The position numbers and the translations under genes are program-made. Of a DNA stretch of 64,000 nucleotides, positions 45,704-55,319 are shown piece after piece. The DNA lies in assembly GCF_000374845.1 (NCBI RefSeq), contig NZ_KB895415.1, positions 434,001 to 498,000 of the forward strand. The letters run 5' to 3'. The stretch is from Paenibacillus terrigena DSM 21567 (lineage in GTDB: Bacteria > Bacillota > Bacilli > Paenibacillales > Paenibacillaceae). The notes below the pieces were generated by a model. That model worked only from the letters and a program-made list of their open reading frames with translations, was not told the DNA's origin and did no database searches. Each line of letters opens with the position of its first letter. Within the stretch, counting starts at the first letter, position 1.

Positions 45704-45747
45704 ATCATAACTTCCGCAACTGGGACAATCCTAGTGTAAATCGGGAC
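45704..45747 (-). promoter_or_regulatory. AraC-activated promoter C
   Basis: Minus strand -10 TATGAT (45704-45709), with direct repeats containing GGGAC on the plus strand at 45722-45726 and 45743-45747, 21 bp apart, over and upstream of the -35. It lacks the ACAACA repeats of promoters A and B, so it should answer to sensor 3 only. Confidence 0.5.
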
Positions 45748-45771
45748 TTTTATAGCATTTTCCACTGTAAA

Positions 45772-45820
45772 AACAGGCACTTTACTGTACTTGTCGCTAA
45801 AGTACAGTAAAGTGCCTGTT
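45772..45820 (-). terminator. Terminator of sensor 3
   Basis: A perfect 20-bp stem (45772-45791 with 45801-45820; arm begins AACAGGCACTTTACTG) and a 9-base loop, with TTTTT following on the minus strand. It separates the sensor gene from operon C. Confidence 0.88.
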
Positions 45821-45839
45821 ATAAATTAGTTCTATTTAC

Positions 45840-48194
45840 TTAATTTTGACGCGTTTCTTTAATGTTTTTATTCAAAACATATTCCTTCGGCGTTACGCCG
45901 TATTTCTTTTTAAACAGTTTATAGAAGTAGCTCTCATTCTCTACGCCAATTTTCTGTAAAATGTCTTTGATGCTGCGATTCGAATTATGAAGCCATTCCA
46001 CGGCTTTCTCGAGCCGCACCTCATTCATATAATCGGCAACCGTTCGATCATACTGTTGATTGAAAATTTTACTCACTTGCTTAGGCGATAAATTCAGCTT
46101 ATCGGCAATATATTGCAGACACAATTCCGGATTCGTATAATCTGCTTGAATAAATTCCATCACCGTGCTCGCAATGATGGCATGTTTGTCGTTCTCTATA
46201 CGCTCCACTTTGGTCAAGCCATTCCTGCAAATTTGCATGATATGATCGTGCTGCTCCTGAAGCGTTCCCATCGTGAACAGCTGGTTGGAAAACAAATTAA
46301 AATTGAACTGCAGCGGCTCTAGCCTGTTCCTGTTCATCTCCTCGGTTGTCTCTTGCAGCGTATTCACTAATTTCATCACCGATAAAACGACGTTATTGTA
46401 GCTCAGCTTATGGATTTCATCAAATATTTTACTTAACGCTTCTTCAGCGGAGACCGTATTCCCGCTTTTTAGCGAATCGACCCATTTTCTTTCTAACGCA
46501 GCAGAATAACCAACCTGTCCATTCTCCGTATTCACCGCAATAAGCCGATTGGTTAGAATGCAGCCCTTGCCGAATATCAGACGGTACACCGAATTGTTCA
46601 ACGCCACATGATATTTTTCGGTCAAGCCATGGAGATTGCCGCATGCGTCGCTAATAAAAATAGAAACGGATACTTTAAAATATTGACTGATATACGATTG
46701 CGCTTTGTTCCAGAGCTTCGTTGTTTCCGAAACCATTGTATCCTCGTCTCGATCGCCTAGGTTCATAATAAAGGCAATATGATCGTTTTTCATTTCGACA
46801 GCTTCGACCTTACAACATTCCGAGAATATTTCCAGGGTAATATTGATAATCCCGAACATGCAGAGATCACGATCCAGATGACTGAACAATTGCTCGAATT
46901 GAGCGTAGTCATCAATCTTTAAGATGCATACGAGTCCCGGTGCAGCCTGTGTCAGGTATACCCCCGATTCCACGGTTGCCTTAACAAACTCATCTGGGGT
47001 TACGGAGCGGCTGTCTACTAACAGCTTTCTTAGAAAATAAGCCTTCAAGATTTCTCGGTCGGATTGCTTCTCAAGCTTATATTGGTTCAACTGTTCGATC
47101 GAAAACTGATAGGCCTTGTTCAAGTACGATATTTCATCATCCTGTGCATGAGCATGGTCTAATTCGGTTCCATTGGATACAACATGAACCAAATTGCCAA
47201 TCGGTTTATAAATTTTTCTGGAAATCAAAATCGAAGTCATAATGGCTAGCAAGATAATCCCGCAAATGATGGAAATCAATGTATATTTCAACGTGTTTAT
47301 TTTCTGAAAAACTTCATCATATATTTGCGCTTTCACGAGTGTCCAATTCATTTTGTCTACAAACGTATATGTGATTAGATACTTCTCCCCATGGATGTTT
47401 TCCGTAAAATAACCCGTTTTTTCTGAAGGAGCTTGTTCTTTCATGTGCCGTAGGTAAACCGCTTTCAACGAATCTTCCAAAGAGCCTTTCTCTAGATCGT
47501 TGCCGACAATTTCCGCATGATCATCCATAATGACAATTTTATCGCGGCGCTTCTCATCGACCATATTGATGTCCTTAATGTTATTGAGCAGCCATTCGGT
47601 GCTGGCATTGACGATTAAGGCCCCATCCGGTTGATTGGAAGCATCCTTAAAATCATACATCAGATAGGTGACGACATTCTCAATCCGTTTCTTGTCATTC
47701 CCAATGGGATATTCGATTTTTCTTGGCAAAGGTTTTAATTTCGGTATGTTCTTCTTAGATTGCATCAAGGCTTCGAAATTCAAGTCTTGAAATAACAAGT
47801 TATCCTGCGTCGTGTAATACGTTTTGGTCGAGCCGTTATACAAATAGATAGAGTGAATGAAAGGGTTCGTGCCAATGATCGACGTTTTGATTTTGTTCAC
47901 TTCACGCAGCATATCGGCAAATTCGACATGCTGGCTAAAAATCAAAGGCATTATTTCTGGTTTATAGTACATGGATAAGATTGAGTTAACAATCATATCA
48001 TCCATCAAGTTAATATTATATTTCACCTGGTACAATATTTTTTTATTCGATTGGTACTCGTTATCCAGAACAGCTTGTTCAACCTTCACTAATGCAATAA
48101 GCGCGAACAAAATAAGCGGCAGCAGCATGGCCAATATGACCCACTGATAAATCTTGCGGAAATAACTACGTTGTATTTTGTGATTCGAACGCAT
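45840..48194 (-). CDS. Membrane-anchored AraC-family regulator (sensor 3)
   Basis: About 784 residues, same design as sensors 1 and 2. Membrane segments near 18-40 and ~300-325 enclose an extracellular domain; a central domain with VCILKIDDYAQFEQLF follows. The C-terminal AraC helix-turn-helix contains LCLQYIADKLNLSPKQVSKIF and FKKKYGVTPKEYVLNK. ATG at 48194 is chosen because AAAGGGTGG precedes it, matching the start context of sensor 1. Directly upstream of operon C and its probable activator. Confidence 0.9.
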   Translation of the reverse strand: MRSNHKIQRSYFRKIYQWVILAMLLPLILFALIALVKVEQAVLDNEYQSNKKILYQVKYNINLMDDMIVNSILSMYYKPEIMPLIFSQHVEFADMLREVNKIKTSIIGTNPFIHSIYLYNGSTKTYYTTQDNLLFQDLNFEALMQSKKNIPKLKPLPRKIEYPIGNDKKRIENVVTYLMYDFKDASNQPDGALIVNASTEWLLNNIKDINMVDEKRRDKIVIMDDHAEIVGNDLEKGSLEDSLKAVYLRHMKEQAPSEKTGYFTENIHGEKYLITYTFVDKMNWTLVKAQIYDEVFQKINTLKYTLISIICGIILLAIMTSILISRKIYKPIGNLVHVVSNGTELDHAHAQDDEISYLNKAYQFSIEQLNQYKLEKQSDREILKAYFLRKLLVDSRSVTPDEFVKATVESGVYLTQAAPGLVCILKIDDYAQFEQLFSHLDRDLCMFGIINITLEIFSECCKVEAVEMKNDHIAFIMNLGDRDEDTMVSETTKLWNKAQSYISQYFKVSVSIFISDACGNLHGLTEKYHVALNNSVYRLIFGKGCILTNRLIAVNTENGQVGYSAALERKWVDSLKSGNTVSAEEALSKIFDEIHKLSYNNVVLSVMKLVNTLQETTEEMNRNRLEPLQFNFNLFSNQLFTMGTLQEQHDHIMQICRNGLTKVERIENDKHAIIASTVMEFIQADYTNPELCLQYIADKLNLSPKQVSKIFNQQYDRTVADYMNEVRLEKAVEWLHNSNRSIKDILQKIGVENESYFYKLFKKKYGVTPKEYVLNKNIKETRQN

Positions 48195-48329
48195 ATGACC
48201 ACCCTTTAAGTTTATCAATTCTGACTAAACGCACGAGCAACAAAATACATTTTACCTTATATTCTCATTTTTTGGATAGATAGCGTTTCATTTTTTATTT
48301 GTTAAAGGAAGTCTCGGAACGCAAACAGA

Positions 48330-48345
48330 CGCCGAATTATCGGCG
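48330..48345 (-). terminator. CGCCGA hairpin, repeat copy 2; possible terminator
   Basis: CGCCGA-ATTA-TCGGCG, with outer AACGC / GCGTT arms (48319-48360), after the flavoprotein stop. Same repeat as 8286-8303. The rest of 48195-48329 is AT-rich, with nothing recognised. Confidence 0.5.
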
Positions 48346-48383
48346 CCGAAAGTTCGCGTTTATTCATCTTAAGAAGGATCCGC

Positions 48384-49556
48384 CTAGCGCTTCGAGTAAA
48401 ATTCCAGTGTCTCTAACGGCTTCAGCCTTGTAGCTTGCACGAGTCCATTGGCCAGCACGGGCGCAATTCTTGCTGCGATCGGCAGCAACTGCTGGGTTAC
48501 AGGCTTGCCCATGATCCATTGCAGCACGCTCCCCCATCGTAAAGGTCCGGAAAACTCCCTCAGGATCGCATGCGTAAAGCGCTGTTCCCAATCCTGCAGG
48601 GATAAGTTCCCGCGCAAATAGCTGTCCGCCAGCGGCGCGCACAATGCGGCGGAGCGCAGCGCCATAGACATCCCGTCTCCGCAAAGCGGTGCGATCATGG
48701 CGGAAGCGTCTCCTAAGCGAGGGAACCCGTCCCATGGCGTCGGCTTACGCTGCAGATAGACGGGGGCGATTGCAGCTTGCGTGCCGGGGGATGGCACAGC
48801 GGTCGCAAGCCGTGCAGCCAGCCTCCGGTTGCGCTGGATTGCCGTTTCCAGAATGGACAGTACCGATTTGCCCGCCTTCGCGAATTCGCTGCGGCTCAGC
48901 AGCGCCGCAGCATTCACGCGGCCATCCTCGATCGGGCACAGTCCGAGATAACCTCCTCGAAAGAAATACATCTCAATCACTGGCTCCATCGTTAAACCGT
49001 CATAGTGGGTTTTAACACCGATGTAGGCTTGCTGGCCCGAATCAGCAGCATTCAGACGATGTCCTGTATGTGCAACTCGCGAATTCGCTCCCCAGGCCGC
49101 AATGACAGCCCGGGCGTGGAACAGGCTCATGTTCGCTCCCTGTTTCGTTCGAACCGTGTATCCTTTACCATGCTGCTCTATCCCTGTAACCGTGGTTGAC
49201 AGGTGCAGCTGTGCACCGGCCTGCAGCGCGGCTGAATGCAGCGCCTCATCCATCGTATATCGGCTTAGTCCCCATGCAGCGCCAGGGATCGGGAGCTCGA
49301 TTTCACCGCCATGCTCGAAGATGAGTCGAGCCCGTTCAATCCGCTGCGGATGAAGTGCCGCAACCGTCTCGGTTAATCCGAGTGCGTGCAGCGTGCTCTG
49401 CGCTTCCGGCGACAGAAATTCTCCGCACACCTTATGACGCGGAAAGGTCTGCCGGTCGATTAAGGCCGTCTCCCACTGCCTATCTGCGAGTGCTTTGGCG
49501 ATGCAGCTTCCCGCCATGCCTCCCCCGAGCACGACGACATCCGCATAATGCTCCAT
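48384..49556 (-). CDS. FAD-dependent oxidoreductase, geranylgeranyl-reductase-like
   Basis: About 390 residues. The FAD Rossmann motif VVLGGGMAGSCIAKALADRQ leads to RHKVCGEFLSPEA near residue 50. The second FAD motif GDASAMIAPLCGDGMSMALRSA is typical of geranylgeranyl-reductase and aromatic hydroxylase-like flavoproteins. ATG at 49556 follows GGAG by nine bases and lies 5 bp after the methyltransferase stop. Third gene of the polyketide operon; by analogy with srsC-type genes it may hydroxylate or oxidise the phenolic product. Reductase activity is an alternative. Confidence 0.85.
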   Translation of the reverse strand: MEHYADVVVLGGGMAGSCIAKALADRQWETALIDRQTFPRHKVCGEFLSPEAQSTLHALGLTETVAALHPQRIERARLIFEHGGEIELPIPGAAWGLSRYTMDEALHSAALQAGAQLHLSTTVTGIEQHGKGYTVRTKQGANMSLFHARAVIAAWGANSRVAHTGHRLNAADSGQQAYIGVKTHYDGLTMEPVIEMYFFRGGYLGLCPIEDGRVNAAALLSRSEFAKAGKSVLSILETAIQRNRRLAARLATAVPSPGTQAAIAPVYLQRKPTPWDGFPRLGDASAMIAPLCGDGMSMALRSAALCAPLADSYLRGNLSLQDWEQRFTHAILREFSGPLRWGSVLQWIMGKPVTQQLLPIAARIAPVLANGLVQATRLKPLETLEFYSKR

Positions 49557-49561
49557 TTCGT

Positions 49562-50293
49562 TCAGCTCCGTCCGCTTGAATTTGACACCGGCTTCCTGAT
49601 CACGACGGTATAGCGGAACAACGGCCGCCAAGAATACATCATCTGGTTGATCCCCGCCGACTGCTTGAGTCGCTTCCAATCCTGCGATCGAAAGCCTTTG
49701 GCCACGGACAGGGGACCGTCATTACGAATATACCGATTGGAAGACATAATCCGCGTCGCAAGCCATACCGCCGTCCAAGCGATCCAATGCCGATGGATAT
49801 CATTGACGACAACGCCCAGCCGCGCCCCTCGCAGCATACTCATGATGACACTGGGAAGCTCCTTTTCCGCAAAATGATGCAGCAGCTGCGTTCCCGTCAC
49901 GATATCAGCGCCACCTTCAGGAAGCTTGAACAGATCTCCCCGCATGACCTGAACGCGCGGCTCATTCCGAAAGAAGAGACGCGCTTCGGTACATGCTTCT
50001 TCGGTCATATCGACTAACGTGATCGCAAGATCAACACCTTGCATCGTAGCCCATTGCAGCACGCGCCGATTCACGTCGCCAGAACCGGCGCCAACGTCCG
50101 TAATCGTTAGACGCTTCGGCTTGCCTGCCGCCTGCCATAGCCGCTTAACCCCATACAGCGTCGGCCCCGATGCGACGAACAGTCGATTCAACAGGCGAAG
50201 CTCTCGCAGCGCTTCACGCAGCTCCTCTCCACCACTGGAGAAGTCGTCCATGAGCTCAGCCGCCGAAGCACGACCTCGCAGTTTATAAAACAT
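49562..50293 (-). CDS. Class I SAM-dependent methyltransferase
   Basis: About 243 residues with the SAM-binding motif I TITDVGAGSGDVNRRVL, an acidic DMTEE after beta2 and the downstream GTQLLHHF. ATG at 50293 is preferred over 50302 because GAGG lies 8 bases before it. The start overlaps the end of the polyketide synthase gene by 11 bp, so the genes are coupled. Probably methylates the polyketide; unlike Streptomyces SrsB it is not an integral-membrane ICMT-type enzyme. Confidence 0.85.
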   Translation of the reverse strand: MFYKLRGRASAAELMDDFSSGGEELREALRELRLLNRLFVASGPTLYGVKRLWQAAGKPKRLTITDVGAGSGDVNRRVLQWATMQGVDLAITLVDMTEEACTEARLFFRNEPRVQVMRGDLFKLPEGGADIVTGTQLLHHFAEKELPSVIMSMLRGARLGVVVNDIHRHWIAWTAVWLATRIMSSNRYIRNDGPLSVAKGFRSQDWKRLKQSAGINQMMYSWRPLFRYTVVIRKPVSNSSGRS

Positions 50294-51437
50294 ATTGCGC
50301 ATCCTCTGTGCGGCGCTTGGATGTTACCTTGGAAGCCACATACGTGATCTTGATCATCTCCGCCGTCAATCCAGGGCCGAATGCTAACGCCAAGCCGGCT
50401 GCACGCGCTGTACCTCGTTCCCGCAGCTGCTCCCTCATTTTCTTCATGACGAACAAGATCGTAGCGGAGGACACATTCCCGATGTCTCGCAAGACGCCTA
50501 GACTTGGCGCGACTTGCTCATCCGACAGACCATATCTTGCTTGCAGAACTTCGATGATTCCTTTCCCACCCGGGTGAATCGCCCATAATTCCAGATGAGC
50601 CTCCCCGATGAGACGTGACACTTCGGCCGGAACATATTCACCGATCAGTCTCGGAATATTCGGTGACAGATACAGGTCAAATCCGACGTTCCCAACCTCC
50701 CAGATCATTTCATTAGCGCCCCCGGGCAGCAGTACGGTATGATAATCACCGAGCAGATAGACCTGCTGATGCTGCGGGCCGACCGCACCGATCACACATG
50801 CCGAGGCACCGTCGCCAAAAAAAGAAGCGCCGAACAAGGCATCCCGATCCCCGGATGGCTGAATATGAAGCGTGCACAATTCCACGCATACAATTAATAC
50901 GTTCGCCTTCGGATCGCCGGATACCAGCTGCTTCGATAAGCAAATCGCCTTCATCCCGGCAGCACATCCGATGAAGGTCAGCGGGATTCGCATGACGGAA
51001 GGAGCTAGCCCCAGCTCTCGAACCAAAGCAGCATCGATTCCTGGAAGGAATTGCCCGGTACAACTGACCGTGATGAGATGCGTAATCCGATCGGCATTCA
51101 TCTTCGCATCCGCCAAGGCGTCTCTTGCCGCGGATATAGCCAGCGGAACGGATGCTCTCTTATAGACGGCCATTCGTTCTGCCGTGGTTGGAACCTCCGA
51201 ACGATCTTCTTTCGGTAAATAACGACATGCCGAAGCCTCGTTCAGCAGGTCCGGCTCGCACGTATAGCGAGTCTCGACCCCGCATTGTTTGAATATTCTT
51301 CTGGCCCATCGGGCCGAATCCGGGTTGCTGCTCAGCGCATCGACGATCCGGCGCGTCGTATCTGCCTGGTCCATGCGATAGGGCGGCAACGCCGTGCCGA
51401 TCCCTGTCATAGCAATCATTGGCTTTACAGCTACCAT
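50283..51437 (-). CDS. Type III polyketide synthase
   Basis: A 384-residue chalcone/stilbene-synthase-family enzyme. The catalytic cysteine is in PLTFIGCAAGMKAI, the histidine in AIHPGGKGII and the asparagine in IGNVSSATILFV, giving the complete C-H-N triad. It condenses malonyl-CoA with an acyl starter, probably a fatty acyl-CoA, to an alkylpyrone or alkylresorcinol. First gene of a tight three-gene operon with a methyltransferase and flavoprotein. GGAGG lies 10 bases before the ATG. Closest well-known bacterial relatives are BpsA/BcsA and SrsA; product unknown. Confidence 0.92.
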   Translation of the reverse strand: MVAVKPMIAMTGIGTALPPYRMDQADTTRRIVDALSSNPDSARWARRIFKQCGVETRYTCEPDLLNEASACRYLPKEDRSEVPTTAERMAVYKRASVPLAISAARDALADAKMNADRITHLITVSCTGQFLPGIDAALVRELGLAPSVMRIPLTFIGCAAGMKAICLSKQLVSGDPKANVLIVCVELCTLHIQPSGDRDALFGASFFGDGASACVIGAVGPQHQQVYLLGDYHTVLLPGGANEMIWEVGNVGFDLYLSPNIPRLIGEYVPAEVSRLIGEAHLELWAIHPGGKGIIEVLQARYGLSDEQVAPSLGVLRDIGNVSSATILFVMKKMREQLRERGTARAAGLALAFGPGLTAEMIKITYVASKVTSKRRTEDAQYVL

Positions 51438-51544
51438 ACCATCATAACCTCCTCAATGTAGCGTTAACGGCTTATAAGACCTTTGATGCTCCCAGCTTAT
51501 TCCGAAGCCGTTCTCATCATCTTACCCATCTCGGAACATGACAA

Positions 51545-51569
51545 AACCCAGTCCAATGCGGACTGGGTT
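51545..51569. terminator. Bidirectional terminator
   Basis: AACCCAGTCC-AATGC-GGACTGGGTT between the aldo/keto reductase stop and the polyketide operon. The rest of 51438-51660 shows no other feature. Confidence 0.75.
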
Positions 51570-51660
51570 CATATGGCGGAAGAGAACTATGGCTGCACAA
51601 ACCACAACTCCCCGCCGCGTTATGCAAAAAGATTCTAGATAAATGCGGATATGCTAGCTA

Positions 51661-52698
51661 CTACCCATTTCTCTTCGGTGACTGAAGTTTATTTTTATAT
51701 TCACCCAATAATAAATGCTTCACGGTATCCGTCTTAAGAAATCCATGAGGAAATCCGAGTTCGATTCTACTTACCTTATTCAAAACATCCATTTGTTCTT
51801 GCGTTAGCTGGAACAGTAGGCAACCTAAATTGTCTCTGATTTGGGCTGCCTTCCTAGCACCAAGAATTGGTATTGGCCCTTCTTTCCTTTGTCGAATCCA
51901 ATTGAGCGCAACTTGTACGGGGGTCTTGCCTAATTCCTTTGCAATCTCCTCAACTGTTGCGACAATAGTTCGATTACGATCCGTGAGCCTATCCGCATTA
52001 AGGTCAGCACGTTTTGAATCTTCTGTAGTACCGTTCTTATTCTTTCCTGATAAAACGCCGCCCCCTAACGGAGACCAAGCCGTTACACCGATTTCAAAAG
52101 CTTCGGCCATTGGTAACAAGTCACGTTCAGCCTCTCGCTGAATTAAGCTGTATTCCATTTGCAGTCCAATGAAAGGAGACCATCCCTGTAAAGCAGCCAT
52201 CGTATTCGCCTGCGATACGATCCATGCGGGTGTATTGGATATGCCGACATAAAGGATTTTTCCGGCCCGAACCTGGTCATCTAGCGCACGCATAATCTCT
52301 TCAACTGGCGTCAAGAAATCCCATGTATGCAACCAGTATAGATCGATATACTCTGTTTTTAATCTTTTCAAGCTGGCATCCAAAGATTGCACCAGACTTT
52401 TGCGATGATTTCCCCCGCCATTAGGGTTCTTGGGGTTCATTGACAGCGAATACTTGGTCGCAACGACGAACTTCTCCCGTTCCGAAGAAATGAATTCCCC
52501 GACATATTCCTCACTTTGCCCACCCGTGTATAGGTTGGTTGTATCAATAAAGTTTCCTCCCGCCTCAACATATGCATTGAATATTTTGTGGCTTTCTTCT
52601 TTATTAGCGCCCCATCCGCCAAGGTCTCCAAAAGTCATGGTTCCCAAAGCCAATTCGGATACTCTCAATCCGCTTCTGCCAAGCAATTTATATTGCAT
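51661..52698 (-). CDS. Aldo/keto reductase (general)
   Basis: A 345-residue TIM-barrel NADPH oxidoreductase. D/Y of the tetrad are in FIDTTNLYTGGQSEEYVG, K in VVATKYS, H in LYWLHTWD. This is the YajO/AKR11-14-like group; substrate unclear. 35 bp downstream of the SDR gene and probably in the same transcript; no link to the polyketide operon beyond a terminator. Confidence 0.87.
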   Translation of the reverse strand: MQYKLLGRSGLRVSELALGTMTFGDLGGWGANKEESHKIFNAYVEAGGNFIDTTNLYTGGQSEEYVGEFISSEREKFVVATKYSLSMNPKNPNGGGNHRKSLVQSLDASLKRLKTEYIDLYWLHTWDFLTPVEEIMRALDDQVRAGKILYVGISNTPAWIVSQANTMAALQGWSPFIGLQMEYSLIQREAERDLLPMAEAFEIGVTAWSPLGGGVLSGKNKNGTTEDSKRADLNADRLTDRNRTIVATVEEIAKELGKTPVQVALNWIRQRKEGPIPILGARKAAQIRDNLGCLLFQLTQEQMDVLNKVSRIELGFPHGFLKTDTVKHLLLGEYKNKLQSPKRNG

Positions 52699-52733
52699 TT
52701 ATTTCCCTCCCATTTGCCCTACTAATATGCCCC

Positions 52734-53492
52734 TTATACAGTCAAACTGCCGTCTACAGTTACAACAGAACCAGCCATGAAGCTTGCTTTGTCAGAAGCC
52801 AAGAACAATACGGCTTCTGCAACCTCATTCGGTTGACCGTGACGTCCCATTCGCACGCGCGAAAGTTCTTCTGGTACATAACCGCCATGCTCAAACGACT
52901 CCGCCACACTTTTGAAGATTGCTGTCTCGATGCCACCTGGGCAAACGACATTGATGCGGATTCCCTTGTTTGCGTATTCCATCGCCGCCCCTTTCGTTAA
53001 ACCGATGACAGCTGCTTTACTAGCCGAATAAACGGCGATGCTGTGCTCTGGACGAATACCTGCGGACGAAGCTGTATTAATGATGGACCCTTTCCCTTGC
53101 TTTTCCATTACCGGAAGGACATATTTCATTCCGAGAAAAATACTCTTCACATTAATTGACATGATCCGCTCGTATTCTTGCATTTCGACCGTAGTAAACG
53201 GAGCGAACTTTTGAATGACCCCTGCATTGTTAAACAAGACATCAATTCGTCCATATGTCTCCACTGCTTGGTTAACGAAATTCTCCACGTCCTCTTGCTT
53301 GGAAACGTCCGCTTTTACGAAAATGCCCTCTCCGCCATTATTCTGAATGAGCTTCAGCGTTTCTTCTCCCAAACTCTGATTGAAATCTACCAGAACCACC
53401 TTGTACCCGTTTTCGGCTAACTTCAAGCTGGTTGCTCTCCCAATTCCGCTGGCTGCTCCTGTTACTACCGCTACTTGATTTGCATTATACAT
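52734..53492 (-). CDS. SDR-family oxidoreductase
   Basis: About 252 residues: TGAASGIGRATS, NNAGV, S...YSASK active site and the end GSVVTVDGSLTV. ATG at 53492 follows GGGAG by 8 bases. Lies 90 bp downstream of the ABC-F gene with no terminator seen between, then the aldo/keto reductase. 3-oxoacyl/glucose-dehydrogenase-like, exact function unknown. Confidence 0.86.
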   Translation of the reverse strand: MYNANQVAVVTGAASGIGRATSLKLAENGYKVVLVDFNQSLGEETLKLIQNNGGEGIFVKADVSKQEDVENFVNQAVETYGRIDVLFNNAGVIQKFAPFTTVEMQEYERIMSINVKSIFLGMKYVLPVMEKQGKGSIINTASSAGIRPEHSIAVYSASKAAVIGLTKGAAMEYANKGIRINVVCPGGIETAIFKSVAESFEHGGYVPEELSRVRMGRHGQPNEVAEAVLFLASDKASFMAGSVVTVDGSLTV

Positions 53493-53582
53493 ATTAATTT
53501 CTCCCTTTAAGTTATATTTTTTACTTTGAATAAAAATAGTAGGCGGGTCCACTGTCACTATTCCCCAAGGTTCGCATCTTTT

Positions 53583-55214
53583 TTAGCTTGTCCTGTTTCT
53601 TGATTCCATATAGCCTTCATAGTTGCCCTCATATAAAACAGCGCCCTCGGAGCTAAGTTCCACAATTCTGTCCGCCAGCTTGTTGAGAAAATAGCGGTCA
53701 TGGGATATAAAAAGAAGCGTTCCTTCATAATTCAGCAGGGTTGATTCCAAGACTTCCTTACTGGATAAATCCAAATGGTTTGTCGGCTCATCCAGAACGA
53801 GCACATTTGCTTCTTTTAACATGAGCTTGGAAAGGGCAACGCGCGCTTTTTCACCACCACTAAGTGAAGATATTTTCTTGAATACATCCTCGCCTGAGAA
53901 TAGAAAGTTTCCCAGAACCGTTCGAATCCTAGCCTCTTCGATATGCGGACAGTGACTCCATACCTCGTCCAAAATGGTATTAAGGGGATGTAAAGAGGAT
54001 TGCTCTTGGTCGTAGTATCCAATCGTCACCTCCTTTCCCCACGTTATCTCCCCACGATCCGGCAGTAACTCGCCGATTAAGGTCTTTAGCAGGGTCGACT
54101 TCCCAATACCGTTCGGACCGATCAAAGCAACTTTTTCGCCACGTTGAAGCCCAAAACTAATGTTCTGCAATAACGGCTTGCGTGCACTCTCTACACCTAA
54201 AGAAATGCGAATATCGCGAATATGCAGCACCTCTTTGTGAGAGGTTTTCCCGACGCCAAATGTTAGTTTTGCGCGCTTTAGGTTTGCGAGGGGCGTATCG
54301 ATACGATCGATTCGTTCAAGCTGCTTACGTTTGTTTTTCGCACTTTTCGCAGAGGTGGCACGAACAATATGTCGCTCAACGTATTCTTCCATTTTGGCGA
54401 TCTGTTCTTGTTGCATCGCGTACCTCTTTGCTAGAACTTCTTTATTTAACTCCTTCTCAATCACGTACCTTGAGTAATTGCCTATATAGCGCCGGACTTG
54501 TGTTCTTTCCAACTCATAAATGACTGTGACAAGTGAGTCCAGAAAATACCGGTCATGCGAAACAACGAGGATCGCGCCGGGATAGGAACGCAAATAACCT
54601 TCCAACCAAGCCAATGTCTCAAAATCCAAGTGATTCGTCGGCTCATCTAGTATGAGCAGATCCGGTTCGCTGAGCAGTGTTTTCGCAAGTGCCAGTCTTG
54701 TTTTCTGCCCACCGCTTAGTGTATGAATGGGGGTATCCTGAGGAAAATCTCCGAAACCCATGCCATGAAGAATTCCTCGGATTTTGTACTCGATCTCATA
54801 GCCACCGTGCTGCAAAAACCACTCGGATTTAGTCGCATAACGATTCATCGTTTCTGCGTAGTTTCCGGCATCTTCCATAAAGGCAGGGTCGCTCATTTGT
54901 CTTTCTAGCTCTCTCATCTCTTTTTCGACCTGGACCAAATCGGTGAAAACACTCAACAGCTCGCTCCCAATCGAATTCTCAGGGTGAAATCTACTGTTTT
55001 GGCGCAAATAGCCTACTTTCGCTCCTTTTGCGAGATAGATCTCCCCTTCGTCATAAGAGAGATCACCTGCAATAATTTGCAGAAGAGTAGATTTGCCTGC
55101 ACCGTTCACGCCGACAAGGCCAATCCGTTCACCAGGTTCAATTTTCATAGATACTCCAGAGAGTGTTGGAGTGCCCCCATAGATTTTGCTGATTCCGTTT
55201 ATTTGAAGTAACAT
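53583..55214 (-). CDS. ABC-F family ATPase (ribosome-associated, possible antibiotic resistance)
   Basis: A 543-residue soluble protein with two ATPase domains: Walker A GVNGAGKST and GPNGIGKST, signatures LSGGQKTRL and LSGGEKARV, and LDEPTNHLD twice. Between them (~245-320) is the ABC_tran_Xtn/P-site tip linker, charged and helical (KYAMQQEQIAKMEEYVERH-like). No membrane segments, so it works on the ribosome. Length is near VmlR-type resistance proteins and shorter than YdiF. The start codon directly abuts the stop of a 27-residue upstream ORF (TAAATG), and a long leader with a terminator precedes that, a layout used for drug-induced ABC-F genes. Confidence 0.88.
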   Translation of the reverse strand: MLLQINGISKIYGGTPTLSGVSMKIEPGERIGLVGVNGAGKSTLLQIIAGDLSYDEGEIYLAKGAKVGYLRQNSRFHPENSIGSELLSVFTDLVQVEKEMRELERQMSDPAFMEDAGNYAETMNRYATKSEWFLQHGGYEIEYKIRGILHGMGFGDFPQDTPIHTLSGGQKTRLALAKTLLSEPDLLILDEPTNHLDFETLAWLEGYLRSYPGAILVVSHDRYFLDSLVTVIYELERTQVRRYIGNYSRYVIEKELNKEVLAKRYAMQQEQIAKMEEYVERHIVRATSAKSAKNKRKQLERIDRIDTPLANLKRAKLTFGVGKTSHKEVLHIRDIRISLGVESARKPLLQNISFGLQRGEKVALIGPNGIGKSTLLKTLIGELLPDRGEITWGKEVTIGYYDQEQSSLHPLNTILDEVWSHCPHIEEARIRTVLGNFLFSGEDVFKKISSLSGGEKARVALSKLMLKEANVLVLDEPTNHLDLSSKEVLESTLLNYEGTLLFISHDRYFLNKLADRIVELSSEGAVLYEGNYEGYMESRNRTS

Positions 55215-55298
55215 TTACCATCTCTCTTTTCTTATATAATAAAACCCCATCCTTTCGTGAGTATTTCGCCTACCTGGGATCCATAAGAACGTTTTCAT
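55215..55298 (-). CDS. 27-residue upstream ORF coupled to the ABC-F gene
   Basis: ATG at 55298 follows AAAGGAGG by 8 bases; the peptide is MKTFLWIPGRRNTHERMGFY then YIRKERW. Its TAA (55215-55217) is immediately followed by the ABC-F ATG, and the ABC-F gene's own ribosome-binding site is weak, so reinitiation is expected. Probably a regulatory leader peptide, placed between the terminator and the ABC-F gene. Confidence 0.6.
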   Translation of the reverse strand: MKTFLWIPGRRNTHERMGFYYIRKERW

Positions 55299-55319
55299 TC
55301 CGTTTTTCCTCCTTTAGAG

